Assembly (NCBI GenBank): GCA_025094145.1
Contig: JALLLS010000014.1
Coordinates: 186,001-250,000 of the forward strand
Length of the DNA stretch: 64,000 nucleotides
DNA from: Spinellus fusiger
Lineage: Eukaryota; Mucoromycota; Mucoromycetes; Mucorales; Phycomycetaceae
Direction: 5' to 3'
The position numbers and the translations under genes were made by a program. The notes under the pieces were generated by a model that was not told the origin of the DNA, searched no databases, and saw only the letters and a program-made list of their open reading frames with translations. Each line of letters starts with the position of its first letter. Position 1 is the first letter of the stretch. Below, piece after piece: positions 52,409-63,848 of this stretch.

Positions 52409-52930
52409 CACACCTAAAGATGTTTGGGATATAAAAGGAAGAAATAGAGCTGGTATTGTAACTCAGTCACTGAATTTATTGTTTAACATAATGTGTTATT
52501 AACAAATCAAAACAAAAGGAGGAAGTAATAGACACTACCAAAGGCTATTCTTGAGATAAAATGGTAAGCAGTGTCATTGTCTGGGCTTGATCTTATTTTA
52601 ATCTACAAGAGACTCATTGTATTGTTAATAAACAAAGACTCCTTTCAAGTCAGTCTCAGGTAGTCTTTTTCCTTCTACAAGGTCAATTGCATTTACAGTA
52701 TAGTCCCAAACATATTCGTCCATCTCCCAAGGATAGAACATAAGGACTTTAGTATGTGTATTCTATTCTATTGTTATGCGGAATACACATAGAACAGTAA
52801 TAGCTATTGTCGTCTTTGATCTTAATATCAAAGGTATCCAGTCAGTTAGACGTGTGGTAGAACTCTGATCTTTATTCATTCAAAATAAGTACTTCTTTTA
52901 TACTATTTTCTCAACGCTACTTCTACCAAC
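52409..52930 (+). mobile_element. Family A fragment with intact 5' terminus
   Basis: Starts after TA (52407-52408) with CACACCTAAAGATGTTTGGG and continues into a block that is inverted relative to 38430-38766. A second block, 52805-52930, matches 38195-38330 in direct orientation. No clear 3' terminus was found, so the copy is truncated. It shows that the family extends beyond the inverted-duplication zone. Confidence 0.7.
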
Positions 52931-54756
52931 CTATGATATGACTATTGCATCTTAGAGATGTACTATCTTTTAGCTTGACTTCAACTGTTCACCTTTCTAT
53001 TTCCAGTTGGTTTCTTCACTAAATATTCCACTTTTTCTTTTATGGATAGTGGCATCACGACAGTATAATAAACAGCTTTATTCATTAACAATTTTTAGAA
53101 TGCTTGATGTGAAGAAATGTTTTTTTTCCTCTACAGTCGTGAATTTTCATAAGTAGTGAGTCGATTTTCTCTTACGGCTGTCACTCCATGTCGTAATCAT
53201 TGGTAGACACTGACCCTTGAATACGTTTAGAATGGATCTTAAGTCATACATAAAGGATGAGTATTCTCGGAGATCAGAGATAAATAATACTATAGTTATC
53301 GTTCCAAGTTCTATCATAATGTAATATTTACAGAATAAAAGAGTGTTTATAATTGAAGATAATGAATTACCCTTATAGATATTGAGATTAGTGGATAAGG
53401 CGTTGTTATTTATTTATAGATCAAAGTATCGATTGTATGATTTAAACAAAAGCTTCTCTGAATATTCATTTATGTTACAAAAGGTTTGAGTTTGATATAA
53501 GAAAAGAACTACAACATATGACAAAGGCATTGGCTAAAGTGTTATTATCAATGGCAAAACCCTCCATAAAGAATATCAGCAGCCTCATGATTATCCCTCA
53601 GAGATTTAAGGCTGTTATTGAAGCAAAGGGTGTCAGTAATAAGTAATAATGTTTTCTATCTAATAAAATTATATCTATTATTCTGTTGATCTTATTTATG
53701 TTTTATATAAGCTTGAAGTCTCCTATGTCTATTCAGTGTATTATAACCTGTAGAATAGCATACAAGAAACAGAGTCGGAGAATTCAAAACTTGCAAGAGT
53801 TTCTTTTACTCACAGCACTTTCTTAAGGAAGTAAGGAAGCCTAATGAGAAGAGCAGGCTATCATTATTGTGTCATTACACTAACTTTTTATCTGTCAATT
53901 GTATATGATCAATGGACATTATTATCTGAAGTCCAAATTATCTGAAGTCCTGGCCAGTGCAAGAGCAGACATATAGGCATCGACACGGTCAGTATTGTTC
54001 AAAAAACCAGAAACAGAAAGTGTATTTGGTAACATAAAAATATATTTATCAAAAAGATATGGACTACGGTTCCATTATCTAGTTATACAGTTTTTGAAGG
54101 CTAGGATATTTTTATCCACACTAATAATTTCTTGGAAATGTAGAGACTCATTTCATCACATTTTCAACAATCGGAACACTATGGGTCTAGTGGTAGTTGT
54201 GTGGATTCACGGAATGGGTTCTGTAGATGCCAATGCACCTACTGTCCACAAGACTCTACCCATAGATCATTGTCTTTACTTTATTTGTGAAGCATACTTG
54301 GCCATATGCAGCCATGGCTTTTGTCTTCTTCAGAGAAACAACAAATATGCTTTTGAAAGCCATCGTGCCTAATTCCAATACAACCACAAATTTATGTGTT
54401 GAGTACACTTAGAAAGAGTATCAATTGGGTGCTGGTGGATATGCTTGACAGTAGGAGGGTGTGTCTTGCATGAAAAGAAGAAGAAAAAGAAGGGCTTTTT
54501 TGAGCTCAAGATCAATCTTTGGGCATTTTGTGCACGTCTTTTTATCACAACCTGTCAATCGGTCTTTTAGACTGTAGTGACATATATGGCAACGATAATT
54601 ATCACCAGAGGACTTAGTAATTGTTCACTATTTCTGAGAAGTAATGTTGAGTTTTATGAAGTTTTATAACACAATCTATACACAAATACGACATTAATTT
54701 TCGGAAATGGTATATACACACCAATTTCTTTTTCTTTTTCTTTCTTCTTTGGCAAG
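52931..54756. other. Intergenic region with unplaced coding-like fragments
   Basis: An open frame at 53995-54372 (+) shows no recognised domain. On the minus strand near 54485-54605 a Cys-rich peptide reads NYRCHICHYSLKDRLTGCDK then KTCTKCPKIDLELKK, with two CxxC pairs as in small zinc-binding folds. I could not join it to a gene. It may be a relic of a transposon or of a neighbouring gene. Confidence 0.35.
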
Positions 54757-55440
54757 CTATTTGAAAAAGCATTGCAAGTGATCCAATGCACCAGATATAT
54801 TAACTCCACAGTAGATAAATCGATCCTTATCATTTAAGACTTGAGGAAAGTCAGAGTCTATCACAACATCAACTTTATTGAGCATTGTAGCTAATGATTC
54901 CCCATTCTATGGAAATAAAAAAGAAAAAAAGAAAAAAGAAAAAGAAATTTACAGTTCAAATGGTTATTATTATACGTTAGACGAGGCCGATAGTAAAGAG
55001 CAATAAGGCTGTATTTGAACAAAGAATGATTGAATTTATAGTGGGCAGTTCTTTATAACGATTTAGGAAATACAGAGAATAGGATTTGACCAAGTAGCCA
55101 CTGATTACGCATGACATCAATGTCACTCATCTATCAATAACAGAGTAATAAACAGTGTTGGTATTGTTGAGGGTTGAGCCAATTCGGCTATTGGCGATCC
55201 TAGCTGTAATGGTCAGCCTTACAGTTTTATATGCTTCTAAAGTATAGAACTGCATGATAAAGTGATAGTGTTTAAATGACACTTGCACACCATCTTTCTC
55301 TTTTTCACCGTGTCCACTAGAAGTAGCCACAGTCATAATCTGTAAGGGCTTCTTCCTTTCTTTTTTATTATACGTTTTAACCTCTTCTATCAGACTGTAT
55401 TGTAATTTAACGTATCAAAATGACATACAGTATGACTAGG
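54757..55440 (-). pseudogene. Unrecognised gene, possibly broken
   Basis: Minus-strand coding-like segments run from about 55430: YVKLQYSLIEEVKTYNKKER, KKPLQIMTVATSSGHGEKEK, DGVQVSFKHYHFIMQFYTLE, AYKTVRLTITARI. Then comes SDIDVMRNQWLLGQILFSVF in another frame. The last segment is ESLATMLNKVDVVIDSDFP, then DRFIYCGVNISGALDHLQCF, with a stop at 54757-54759. Composition and a tract with acceptor-like CAG suggest real exons, but a stop and a frame change near 55127 without clear GT donor leave its integrity open. No family was recognised. Confidence 0.35.
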
Positions 55441-55697
55441 TATCAGTATTTTCTTTCTTTCTTTCCTTCTTTTGTCAGAGAGAACTGAATAGTATGACTC
55501 TTACAAGTATGACTCTTACAAATGAGATAAAAGTGTTGCCATTGCATGAACCATAAGACAAGTCACCGAATCAGTTAACAGATCTTCCTCCTCTATCACT
55601 CTATAAAGCCAAGACATTGTATATCTAAAACATACACTGATAAACTACATACACTAAACCAACACATTGAATTATACTATAGTCTCCTTTTCTTTTA

Positions 55698-58600
55698 TTA
55701 GGACAATGTGTCATTTTCTCTTGATTCCTGTTCTGCTGCCGTTCGTTCTCTTAAAGGGCCACCGGATTTGTCACGAATCTGAGAAACATTAAACTCTGCT
55801 GTTTCCTTTTCTTCTCTCGTCACACTACAATGATCCAGTACTTCCAGTGTCGGGCGAAGTTTAATAAAAGAGGCTCTGTATGTATCTCTTCTCAACTTCC
55901 AATGTTCAGCCAAGTTATTATAAAATATGGCGTCTCTTTCTGGCCAAGTTGCATCATGCTCTGGTGCAAGGTAGCGTGTCAGTTTCTTTTGTGTCTTTGG
56001 TTTTGTTACTGTCAGCTTCAATGGAGGATATAACCTGCGTGAGATGGGATTCTCTCTTTATTATATAAATATAAATATAAATATAAATATAAATATAAAT
56101 ATAAATATAATAGAGAGAGAGAGAGAGAGAAAGAGAGAAGAGATAGGTCAATGCCTTTCTACCTCTCTACTTTTCCACCACAGTGTACTTACCGAAGATC
56201 AAGGAAGGACAGATGAGAAATCGACGAAATGTCATGTATAGTATCTGACAAATTGGTTATTTTGTTTCCAATCAGAACTAGTTTGCGCAGATAGCGTAGT
56301 TTGCGCAAGGGTCTTATGGAATCAAGAAAGTTGTTTGAGAGGTACAACACCACAAGATTGGGCATAAGACTAGCAAAATTATCAGGAAGTTCGTTTATAC
56401 TGGCAGCACACAATTCGAGATATTCCAGGGTAAAAAAGTCGTGCATCAAGTAAATATTCTTGAACATGTTGCCTGATAAATAGGCCTTTCGCACCCCTCT
56501 CAAATGACGGATATTAAAGTCACTAGCATAAGAATAAGAAAGAAAGAAAAAAAAGAAAGAAAAAAGGACTCTTTTTTCAATGGACTTACACCTTTTGTCC
56601 TCCTTGGTCTCTGAGAGAGAAGTTGATGAGACGAGGGATGCATGAAAACCCAACAATGCGTCCAATCTGATTCGTGTCTAGATAGAGTGTACGCAGATCA
56701 GGAAACATAGTGCTGTCAAAGGTACTCAGTCGATTGAAGTTGAGTCGCAGTATTTTGAGATGTGCCATTGGCATTTGGAGAGTAACAGACTCAATCTCAT
56801 TGTGATCTATTGGATGCAGGGTAAGATTTCTCCTTTCTTTTTCTACTGCTACTGCTACTGCTACTGCTACTACTAATATTACTTGCCCAGGTTGAGTATG
56901 CGTAGGTTATGTAGTCCTTCAATAGAATCCAAACTCTCAAGACGATTATAGGAAAGATCCAAGGATTCCAATTCATACCTAAGCACAAGAGATCAATACA
57001 CTATGTCTATAAAGAAAGAAAGGCCTCTTCTTTTCCTCTTACATTTCAGTATCACCAAATCGCAGGTGCTTAATAACATTGCTTCTCAAATTAAGTGTAG
57101 TGAGACTGTTGATCATTCGAAAGGGTTTGCATGAATAGAGTTTGTTGTTTTCAGCATGGAGGATTCTCAAATGAAGACAAGGACCAAATCCTAACCGTCC
57201 AGAATAAGTATGGATTGGGCCTATAAGATGCATTACCTTCGAATGTATCAATAGCATTATCACATAGGTCAATGTATTGAATATTAGGAAGAGAGGAGAA
57301 GCCCTGAATGTCTGTCAATCTAGAACAGCCATTAGCCTACAATGATCTTTATTTTTTATTTTTTATTTTTCTTATATGCATCATATGTTGCAGCGATATA
57401 GAGACTCTTCCCTACTGCCTGCCTGTCCACCTACCTATTTTTCTTTACTTTAAACACCTGAAGTGTGTCGGGCAAACGGGATATTTCTGTAATGGCATTG
57501 TTGGATCTATTATACCATCAATGAACGGCGATCAGTACACTCTTCTTTCTTGGTGTCATCTCTACTAGGAATGCACTTTACATGTCTAGTTCTTCAAGAC
57601 AAGGAAATAGATCTGCCAAATCCACTACAGAAGTCAGGTTCTGGTGACTGAGATTTAAGGATCGAATGTGTCTCCATTCATGTTTTGGTGCAATATTCTC
57701 AATGCATTGGATAAGATGTTCCATTGCTTCTTCTGTGTCAACATGGCTTGCGAAATGGAATGGGTTATTACTATGGGAAGACAGGAAAATATTCTGTTCA
57801 TCATCGTCTTCTTCTTCATCATCATATTCATCATCATATTCTTCTTCTTCATTACCATCCTCTTCTTCTTTGCTGTGTTGTCTTGCCGATGTTGATGGGA
57901 TGGGCTGCCTTTGATGAGTGATGTTGGGTGTGGGTTGTGGCTCTTCTATTTTAAAATACTGGTGATGCTGTGTTTCCTTTTGTTTCTCTTTGTATCTTTT
58001 TGTAGTCAGAGGAGGTGTGTTGGTGCTGTTATGATAATTGTGTGTATTATTAGCATGATGTTCATGTGTGGTGTTGCTGGTGATGTTTCCATTTGTATTT
58101 TCAGTAGGTGTAGCAGTGCCATTCATATTTTCAGTACCAATACCAGTATTAACACCAGTATTAACACCAGTACCAACACCAGTATTAACACCAGTACCAA
58201 CACCAGTATTAACACCAGTACCAACACCAGTATTAACACCAGTACCAACACCAGTATTAACACCAGTACCAACACCAGTATTAACACCAGCACCAACACC
58301 ATTTCTCTTTCTACTTTCTTCCCTGTATAAACCCTGCTGGCCGCTAGTCATTTCTCCATTCACTCCATTCACTCCATTCACTGCTGGTTCTTCTCTTCTC
58401 TCTCTCTTTCCATTGTCTGCTGTCTGTGTTAATTGGTCCGTTGCCCTTGCCTTATGCTTTAATAAAGACATGGACGGTGGTTTCTCTGCCTTCTCTTTCC
58501 AATGTTCAAAGTAGTTATTAGGAGGATGAAGAATGATGGGTAATGTTTTCTGTTCTTCTACTATTATTTCTCCATTTCCATACTGTGTGGACTGCTGATG

Positions 58601-59563
58601 AGAGGAATGTCTTTGTTTTTGCTGTGCATTGTTCATAGACAAGTCGCGTGCCAGACGCTCTTTTTCACTTGCCCCTCTAGGGTCTGTTTCCTTTTCCTTT
58701 CCTTTGATAGGATGGGATGGAGGATCCTTGTCTGCTATTGACTGTTTCTCCTCTTCTTCCTCTTCTTCCTCTTCTTCCTCTGGTGTGTCGTCTGTTCCAT
58801 GGGCAATGGCTGTTGTGGTGAGCAAGGCAGGGTCGTAAAATGGAATAGAGGAACCATAGGTGGCTGTCCATTGAAGACAGTCATCTGCTGGTGTACGAGA
58901 CCTATAGAAGGGACGAGAGGTGGGGCGGTGGGTGTTTACTGGACGAAACACATCCACAGTGGCTCTGGGGATCCTTGAAGAAATGGACGTGGTGGGTGGC
59001 AGTGAGTGGGTCTTTTTACGCCTTGTTCTTTCATGGTGTGTGTGTGTAGAGTCACTCTGACTGTGCAGTGGTGTTTCTGGTGAGTTCTTCTTGAGCATGG
59101 CACTAGAAGGAACAGACAAAGAAGACTGCAGATGGACAGACATTCTCTTGTAATTTCTTTTATACTTTGATTTATCATTGTTCTCTAAATAAGCCTTTGA
59201 GTGACTCTTGGGATGAGTGCTGAGATGACTGGTTTTATTATAAGTATTGAACAAGGAGGTGTGTGGAGAGGCTGCCTTCCACAGCTGTTGTATCTGTTGC
59301 TGTTGTATCTGTTGCTGTTGTATCTGTTGCTGTTCTATAGCAGTAGGACAATGATAAAAGGACACTCCCAGTCCTTCCACAGCAGCCTCACTCACAGATG
59401 AAGGTGACTGTGGTTCTGGCTGTGGTGGCAAGGAACTCTGGCTGTCATGCAGAGGGAGTTGGCTGGTTATAGCAAACCGCTCAAAGTTAAGCATGAGGGT
59501 TTTGTTCTCTGTGAGTGTGGTGTGGTGGTGGTGTGGTGTGGATGTAAAAGCAGTCAAGGCCAT
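55698..59563 (-). CDS. Leucine-rich-repeat scaffold protein, Nud1/Cdc11-like
   Basis: Starts [20 protein letters not shown] at 59563; exon 1 is very long, to about 57590. The first 600 residues are disordered: [11 protein letters not shown] repeats, an acidic [11 protein letters not shown] run, a TGVNTGVG minisatellite (58133-58290) and a [14 protein letters not shown] stretch. From there about ten leucine-rich repeats span six or more exons: [122 protein letters not shown] and [15 protein letters not shown] cap region ends with [18 protein letters not shown] long disordered N-terminus followed by LRRs and an LRR cap resembles septation-initiation/mitotic-exit scaffolds. The family assignment is by architecture only. 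Confidence 0.75.
58133..58290 (-). repeat. 24-bp coding minisatellite
   Basis: Tandem 24-mers (plus strand unit ACCAACACCAGT plus ATTAACACCAGT) encode TGVNTGVG repeats in the LRR protein, about six copies. The unit is a multiple of three, so copy changes keep the reading frame. Confidence 0.9.
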
Positions 59564-60159
59564 GCTGTCTTTTTACCGTACTCGTCCATGAGTCATGGCC
59601 TTATTTCTGTGTGTGTCTATGTTTGAGTGGAGCAAGTGGGAGGGCAGGCTGAAGGGCTATTATTTCAATTTCCTCCTCTTTCTCCTCTTTCTTCTCTTTC
59701 TCCTTTACCCCTCCCCTTCCCCCTCCCCTTGTCTTTTTTTCTTTTTTTCTTTTTTTGCCCTCCTTTTGCCCTTGGGGTTTTTGCCTGTGTTTTCATCGTG
59801 GGTTTCTCCTTAAAAAAAGAAAAGGAGGAGGGGGATTTTATTTATTTTATATATTCTAGCCACAACCCTATTCCTCTCATTGAAAGAATCTACAAAGGAC
59901 AGAGCGGAATCTATCTATAGACACCCTCTGTCTTTTGTAGGCACGTGTTTTATTGTCTTTCTTTGTCAATGGAGAGTGTGATGTGGATGCAGAGGGATAT
60001 TTCTGTTATGGTGTGGATGGGTGTGGTGTGTGGATTAAAAGGGACTAAAGGTGTAGCTTGTAAGGCCAATGTTGCCCTGAGCATCACGCACAATCACACC
60101 TTTAATGACGCCTATGGATTGGTGGGGTTCTGGCATGGAGAGCCTGATAGAACACAGCG
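59564..60159. other. Intergenic region
   Basis: About 600 bp between the LRR-protein start and the stop of the next minus-strand gene. It has a pyrimidine-rich tract at 59668-59760. Probably promoter of the LRR gene. No gene is seen. Confidence 0.45.
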
Positions 60160-62555
60160 TCAGTGTAATCTATGAGTAGTCTATGAAGAAAGAAATAACA
60201 ACTTACCGTGGTGCATCGCTGGGTCCTTCCATGAAATCCCTAGTGAATACAATGCAATACAATGCAATACAATACAATACAATAAATACAAACAAGGTGA
60301 CTGTAGAATCATGGTCAGCAAGTCTTACGTGGGCAATGGAAGTGCACTGTGTCTGCCATGGTCTCTACTTGAGAAGCTGAGGGGCAAGGGCACTGGCACT
60401 GGCACTGGCGGATATCCCCAGGACGATGCGGAGGATGGGTGAGGGGGCTGTGGATACGACACCTGGTAGTGGTTATAGTGTGTCATGGCAGGATCTTCCA
60501 ACACCCAACAACATCACCCACAGTAGCATGCGTAAGAACATGCAGGACAAGGCAACAACTTACGAGAGTGTCCAGGAGCAGGGTAGATAGCATGTGGATC
60601 AGGAGGTGGCTGTGGATACCCATAAGGATCGAGCGGAGGTGGCTGTGGCATGGCAAGTGGCATCGGCAGGGGCTGTTTGTGTGCAGCCTCATAGTCATAA
60701 TCATACGCATAGTCATAATCATACACTCCAGAGAGAGGTGGCTGAGAAGGATGAGGAGGAAGATGGGGAGGATGGGGAGGATGGGGAAGATGAGGAGGAA
60801 GATGGGGAGGATGAGGATGAGGCCCAGCAAAGGGAGGCCTTTCTCTCACTAGAAACCGCCCTTGTTTGGGATCATTAGGCCGTGGTGCTCTTCTTCTTGC
60901 CATGTCTTCCACAGGACGCATCATCTCTCTTCTTCGATACTCCTCCACTGGCATACCCAAGGGACGTCCCCGCTCAAACTCACGCCACTCTTCTTCCTCA
61001 TAGCGTCTGCGGTAATAATCCTCTCTCTCCCATCGCTCTCTGTCATCACGCATTCCCTTGATGTACCCCACTTCGCGTGGACGAAAGGGTGGGTAGGGCA
61101 TGCTTCTTCCCATAGGATGGCCTATTCTTCCGCCTCTTTTGTCCTGTCGTGGATCCTGGCGTGGAGGGGGTCTGTCGGCTCGATGCATGCGACGTAACAT
61201 CATGGGCTCGAACACCTTGAATACTTGTGCCAGTTCTACCGTAACAAAAGAGAAAGAGGATTACTTTACCAAGCCAGAAAGGAGAAGACCTCTCTTTTTC
61301 TGTCTCTCTCTCTACACAAGTCGATCTACACAAGTCGATCTACACAAGTCTATCTACACAAGTCTATACTGTAAAGGCAGTACTGGCAGAAATAACACAC
61401 CTTTACGTCCCTCTCCCTCCTTGTCCTCTTCTTTAGTGTCGAATTCATAGCGCAATTCTATCATTGCATCCTCAAAACTACCACAGACAGCTTCATGCTC
61501 ATCCAGCCGCACCTTGATCATCTACTCCACACTTGTACACTTGTACACTTATCTACTTGTAGCAAAGACAAAAAGGGAGGAAAATAGTTACCTCATTCTT
61601 AGGATGAAGATCCCCCAGGGCTTCTCTGTCGGATGCATTGATCTCAGAGAGTATGGCCTGTTTTGCCTCCTGTAGTCTTGTCTGTGTGGAATGGTGGCGT
61701 AGTTCAAGAGAAATCCTCTTCCTGTCCTTGACTAGACTAGAAAGACTCTCTGTGGGTCGATGGACAATATCAGAAAGGATAAACTAGGTTCTATTAGACA
61801 CTGAAGCAACAGAAGGAACTACAGACACTTACATGACGAGCCACGTGTTGAAGAAGAAGGTGGAGTGCATTCGTAGAGCGTTTTGGTTTTGTTCTGATGG
61901 GGAAGGGTCCTGAGGAAACTAGTACGGGCCCTGCTACTATTGTTGCTGTTGGAGGAGCGGATATTGGTACTGGTGCTGCTAGTGTGGGTCCTGGTATAGG
62001 TCCTGGTGTGGGTCCTGGTATAGGTCCTGATACAGGTCCTGTTGTTGGAAGAGGAGGAGTAGGAGCGGATATTGGTACTGCTGCTGGTGCTGCTGTTGGT
62101 GCTGTTGGTGCTGGTGCTGGTGCTGGTGCTGGTGCTGCTACTGGTGTTGGAGAAGATGGTACTACTACTGGTGCTGCTACTGGTGCTGCCACTGGTGTTG
62201 GAGAAGATGGTGCTGCTACTGGTGCTGCTACTGGTGCTGCTACTGGTGCTGCCGCTGGTGTTGGAGAAGATGGTGCTGCCACTGGTGCTACTACCGGTGC
62301 TGCCACTGTTACTAGGGGTGCTACCATTGCTACTAGGGGTGCTGCCACTGGTGTTGGAGAAGCTGCTGCTGCCACTGGTGATGCCACTGTTACTAGGGGT
62401 GCTGCTGATGGAACAACAAGAGGAAGTTGATTGGAAAAGTGCGAATAGTGGTCTTCTTCTTTCAAGGGGGATGCTTCCTCACTGTGGCTCTTGGGCGACT
62501 GGACTTCACTGTCTATGAGTGACGTCTCTTTCTCTTTCTCTTCTCTACTGGCCAT
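60160..62555 (-). CDS. Low-complexity protein of unknown function, Ala/Pro- and Arg-rich
   Basis: Starts MASREEKEKETSLIDSEVQS at 62555. Exon 1 (to about 61835) encodes a long Ala/Pro/Val/Thr repeat (VAAPVAAPSSPTPVAAP type; GPIPGPTPGPIPGP). The middle exons look folded or coiled-coil: RPTESLSSLVKDRKRISLEL, QEAKQAILSEINASDREALG, IKVRLDEHEAVCGSFEDAMI, ELRYEFDTKEEDKEGEGRK. Next is ELAQVFKVFEPMMLRRMHRA, then an Arg/Asp/Tyr-rich region (RERWEREDYYRRRYEEEEWR) and a Pro/His-rich tail. The final short exons end DFMEGPSDAPRLH with the stop at 60160. Such RE/RD and Pro-rich tails are common in nuclear RNA-processing proteins, but I do not recognise the family. A 14-bp tandem repeat lies in an intron (61315-61370). 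The gene is divergent from TRM112. Confidence 0.65.
61315..61370. repeat. 14-bp tandem repeat in intron
   Basis: Four units of CTACACAAGTCGAT, the last two with CTAT for CGAT. It lies in an intron of the 60160-62555 gene. Confidence 0.85.
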
Positions 62556-62760
62556 AACTCTTTCTTCTACAGAACAGAGGACAATTCACAGTGTTTATTA
62601 TTGTGGGTAGGATATAGGAAAGAAAGAAGAAGAAAAAGGAAGAAAAAGAAAAAGAAAGAGAAAGAAAAAGAAAAAGAAAAAGAAAAAGAAAAAGAAAAAG
62701 AAAAAGAAAAAGAAAAAGAAAAAGAAACGTCACTCATAGACAGCAAAGACCAGTCGCCCG
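62487..62760. repeat. Imperfect inverted repeat around a polypurine tract
   Basis: Bases 62487-62535 and the reverse complement of 62710-62760 share GGGCGACTGG, CTGTCTATGAGTGACGT and a following TCTTT-rich stretch. The left copy encodes ETSLIDSEVQSP of the minus-strand gene; the right copy would encode ETSLIDSKDQSP on the plus strand. Between them lies an (AAAGAA)n purine tract at 62640-62727. About 50-bp arms with about 175 bp between them. Confidence 0.8.
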
Positions 62761-62909
62761 TCCCCTCCCCTCTCACCCACACAAATGCATTGACAGGAAT
62801 TCATTCTTTCGCACTACCTAATATTTTTTCCACTTGCTATTTTTTGGGTGGCTTGTGAAAATGAAGAAGGTGGGCTTCTCTGCCTTTTCTCTTCTTTCAT
62901 CCCTTCACT
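62556..62909. promoter_or_regulatory. Bidirectional promoter region with long purine tract
   Basis: 354 bp between the divergent starts at 62555 (-) and 62910 (+). It contains about 90 bp of nearly uninterrupted A/G (62618-62727). Such mirror-symmetric purine tracts act as nucleosome-poor promoter DNA in many fungi; a role here is inferred from position. No TATA box is called. Confidence 0.5.
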
Positions 62910-63419
62910 ATGAGACTCATTACCCACAATATGCTGCAGTGCCACGTAAAGAACTGCAACACCAACAACTTCCCCTTGCAGCTCCAGGATGTGCAGCTGG
63001 AACTGGTCGAGGCTGATGCTAACACTGAGTTTCTTATCAACATGCTCCCTAAACTAGAGTGGAAGGCTCTTTTTGACACTGCACAACAGGTATTCACTAG
63101 CATAACAGAGAGGAGGTGGCTGAGTGTCTGTGCAGTTGGGTGTAGCAGGTCTGCCAGAACAGGTCCCTGAGGATGCAGAGACCAACGAGGTCTTTTTACA
63201 GGCACTCCACAGTGTTCTCTTGGAAGTAAGTGACTTGTTTATTTGAGGCAACAACAGAGCCCACAAGGCAGACTGATATATATCTCTCTCTCTTTCTTTC
63301 TTTCTTCTATTCAATAGACACACGTCCAGCAGGGGAAAATGGTGTGTCCTGGCTGCGCTCACATCTATACCATCAAAGAAGGCATTCCCAATATGCTGTT
63401 GGCTGAGCATGAAATCTAG
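62910..63419 (+). CDS. TRM112: Trm112, activator subunit of methyltransferases
   Basis: A small zinc-binding protein that stabilises several methyltransferases acting on tRNA, rRNA and release factor eRF1. Exons 62910-63089, 63136-63225 and 63318-63419 give 123 residues. It starts MRLITHNMLQCHVKNCNTNN and has NFPLQLQDVQLELVE, INMLPKLEWKALFDTA, VFLQALHSVLLE, then GKMVCPGCAHIYTIKEG and IPNMLLAEHEI. The central PKLEW and the C-terminal IPNMLL are diagnostic, as is length. Zinc ligands are expected among the N-terminal Cys (QCHVKNC) and the C-terminal CPGC. Both pairs are present here, as in yeast. Confidence 0.96.
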
Positions 63420-63848
63420 AAGAGAAAGAAAGAAAGGAAGAAAGGAAGAAAGGAAGAAAGGAAGGAACTTTATATATCTATAAAGATAAAAGAAAAACTA
63501 GGCGGACGTGTAGATGTATGGTTAGTAGTACACTGTCCTAATAACAATAGTAGTAATAAATATAAATATTTATATATGTATATATATATATAAAAGAAAG
63601 AAAAAAAAGAAAAAAAGACAGGGACACCACCCTCTGCTGTACAAAGAGAGCATGATCATTGGCTAGGCTAAACATCTTCATCAAGAGGCATGGACAGACC
63701 CTTTTGACAGTCACATGCAGATAGCGTTGAGTCAGCATATTCATAGTGTTTGCTGGTGGATCCTGACTAGTTTAGCCTCTTCTCTCCTGCCTCAACTTCT
63801 CCCTTTGCTCCTCCCTTTTTGTTCTTCCCACTCTTTGTTAAGTGTCCA
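63420..63848. other. Intergenic region
   Basis: It contains a GGAA/GAAA repeat at 63418-63465 and a TA run near 63570-63590. Presumed 3' UTR of TRM112 and promoter of the carrier gene. Confidence 0.45.

Noticed and set aside
53995..54372. 125-codon plus-strand open frame
   Set aside because: Not built like a known protein, no splice context, no ATG surroundings of note; kept only as unplaced sequence.
54485..54605. piggyBac transposase Cys-rich tail
   Set aside because: The CxxC spacing is loosely similar, but the remaining minus-strand sequence that would hold the catalytic core is not upstream where it should be.
57911..58514. Plus-strand frames rich in Asn/Thr/Ser and Val/Pro/Thr
   Set aside because: Antisense translations of the 24-bp minisatellite in the LRR protein.
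61897..62430. Gly/Ala/Thr-rich plus-strand frame of 177 codons and a Leu/Val-rich one overlapping it
   Set aside because: Both are antisense shadows of the Ala/Pro repeat of the minus-strand gene at 60160-62555; no splice or domain support.
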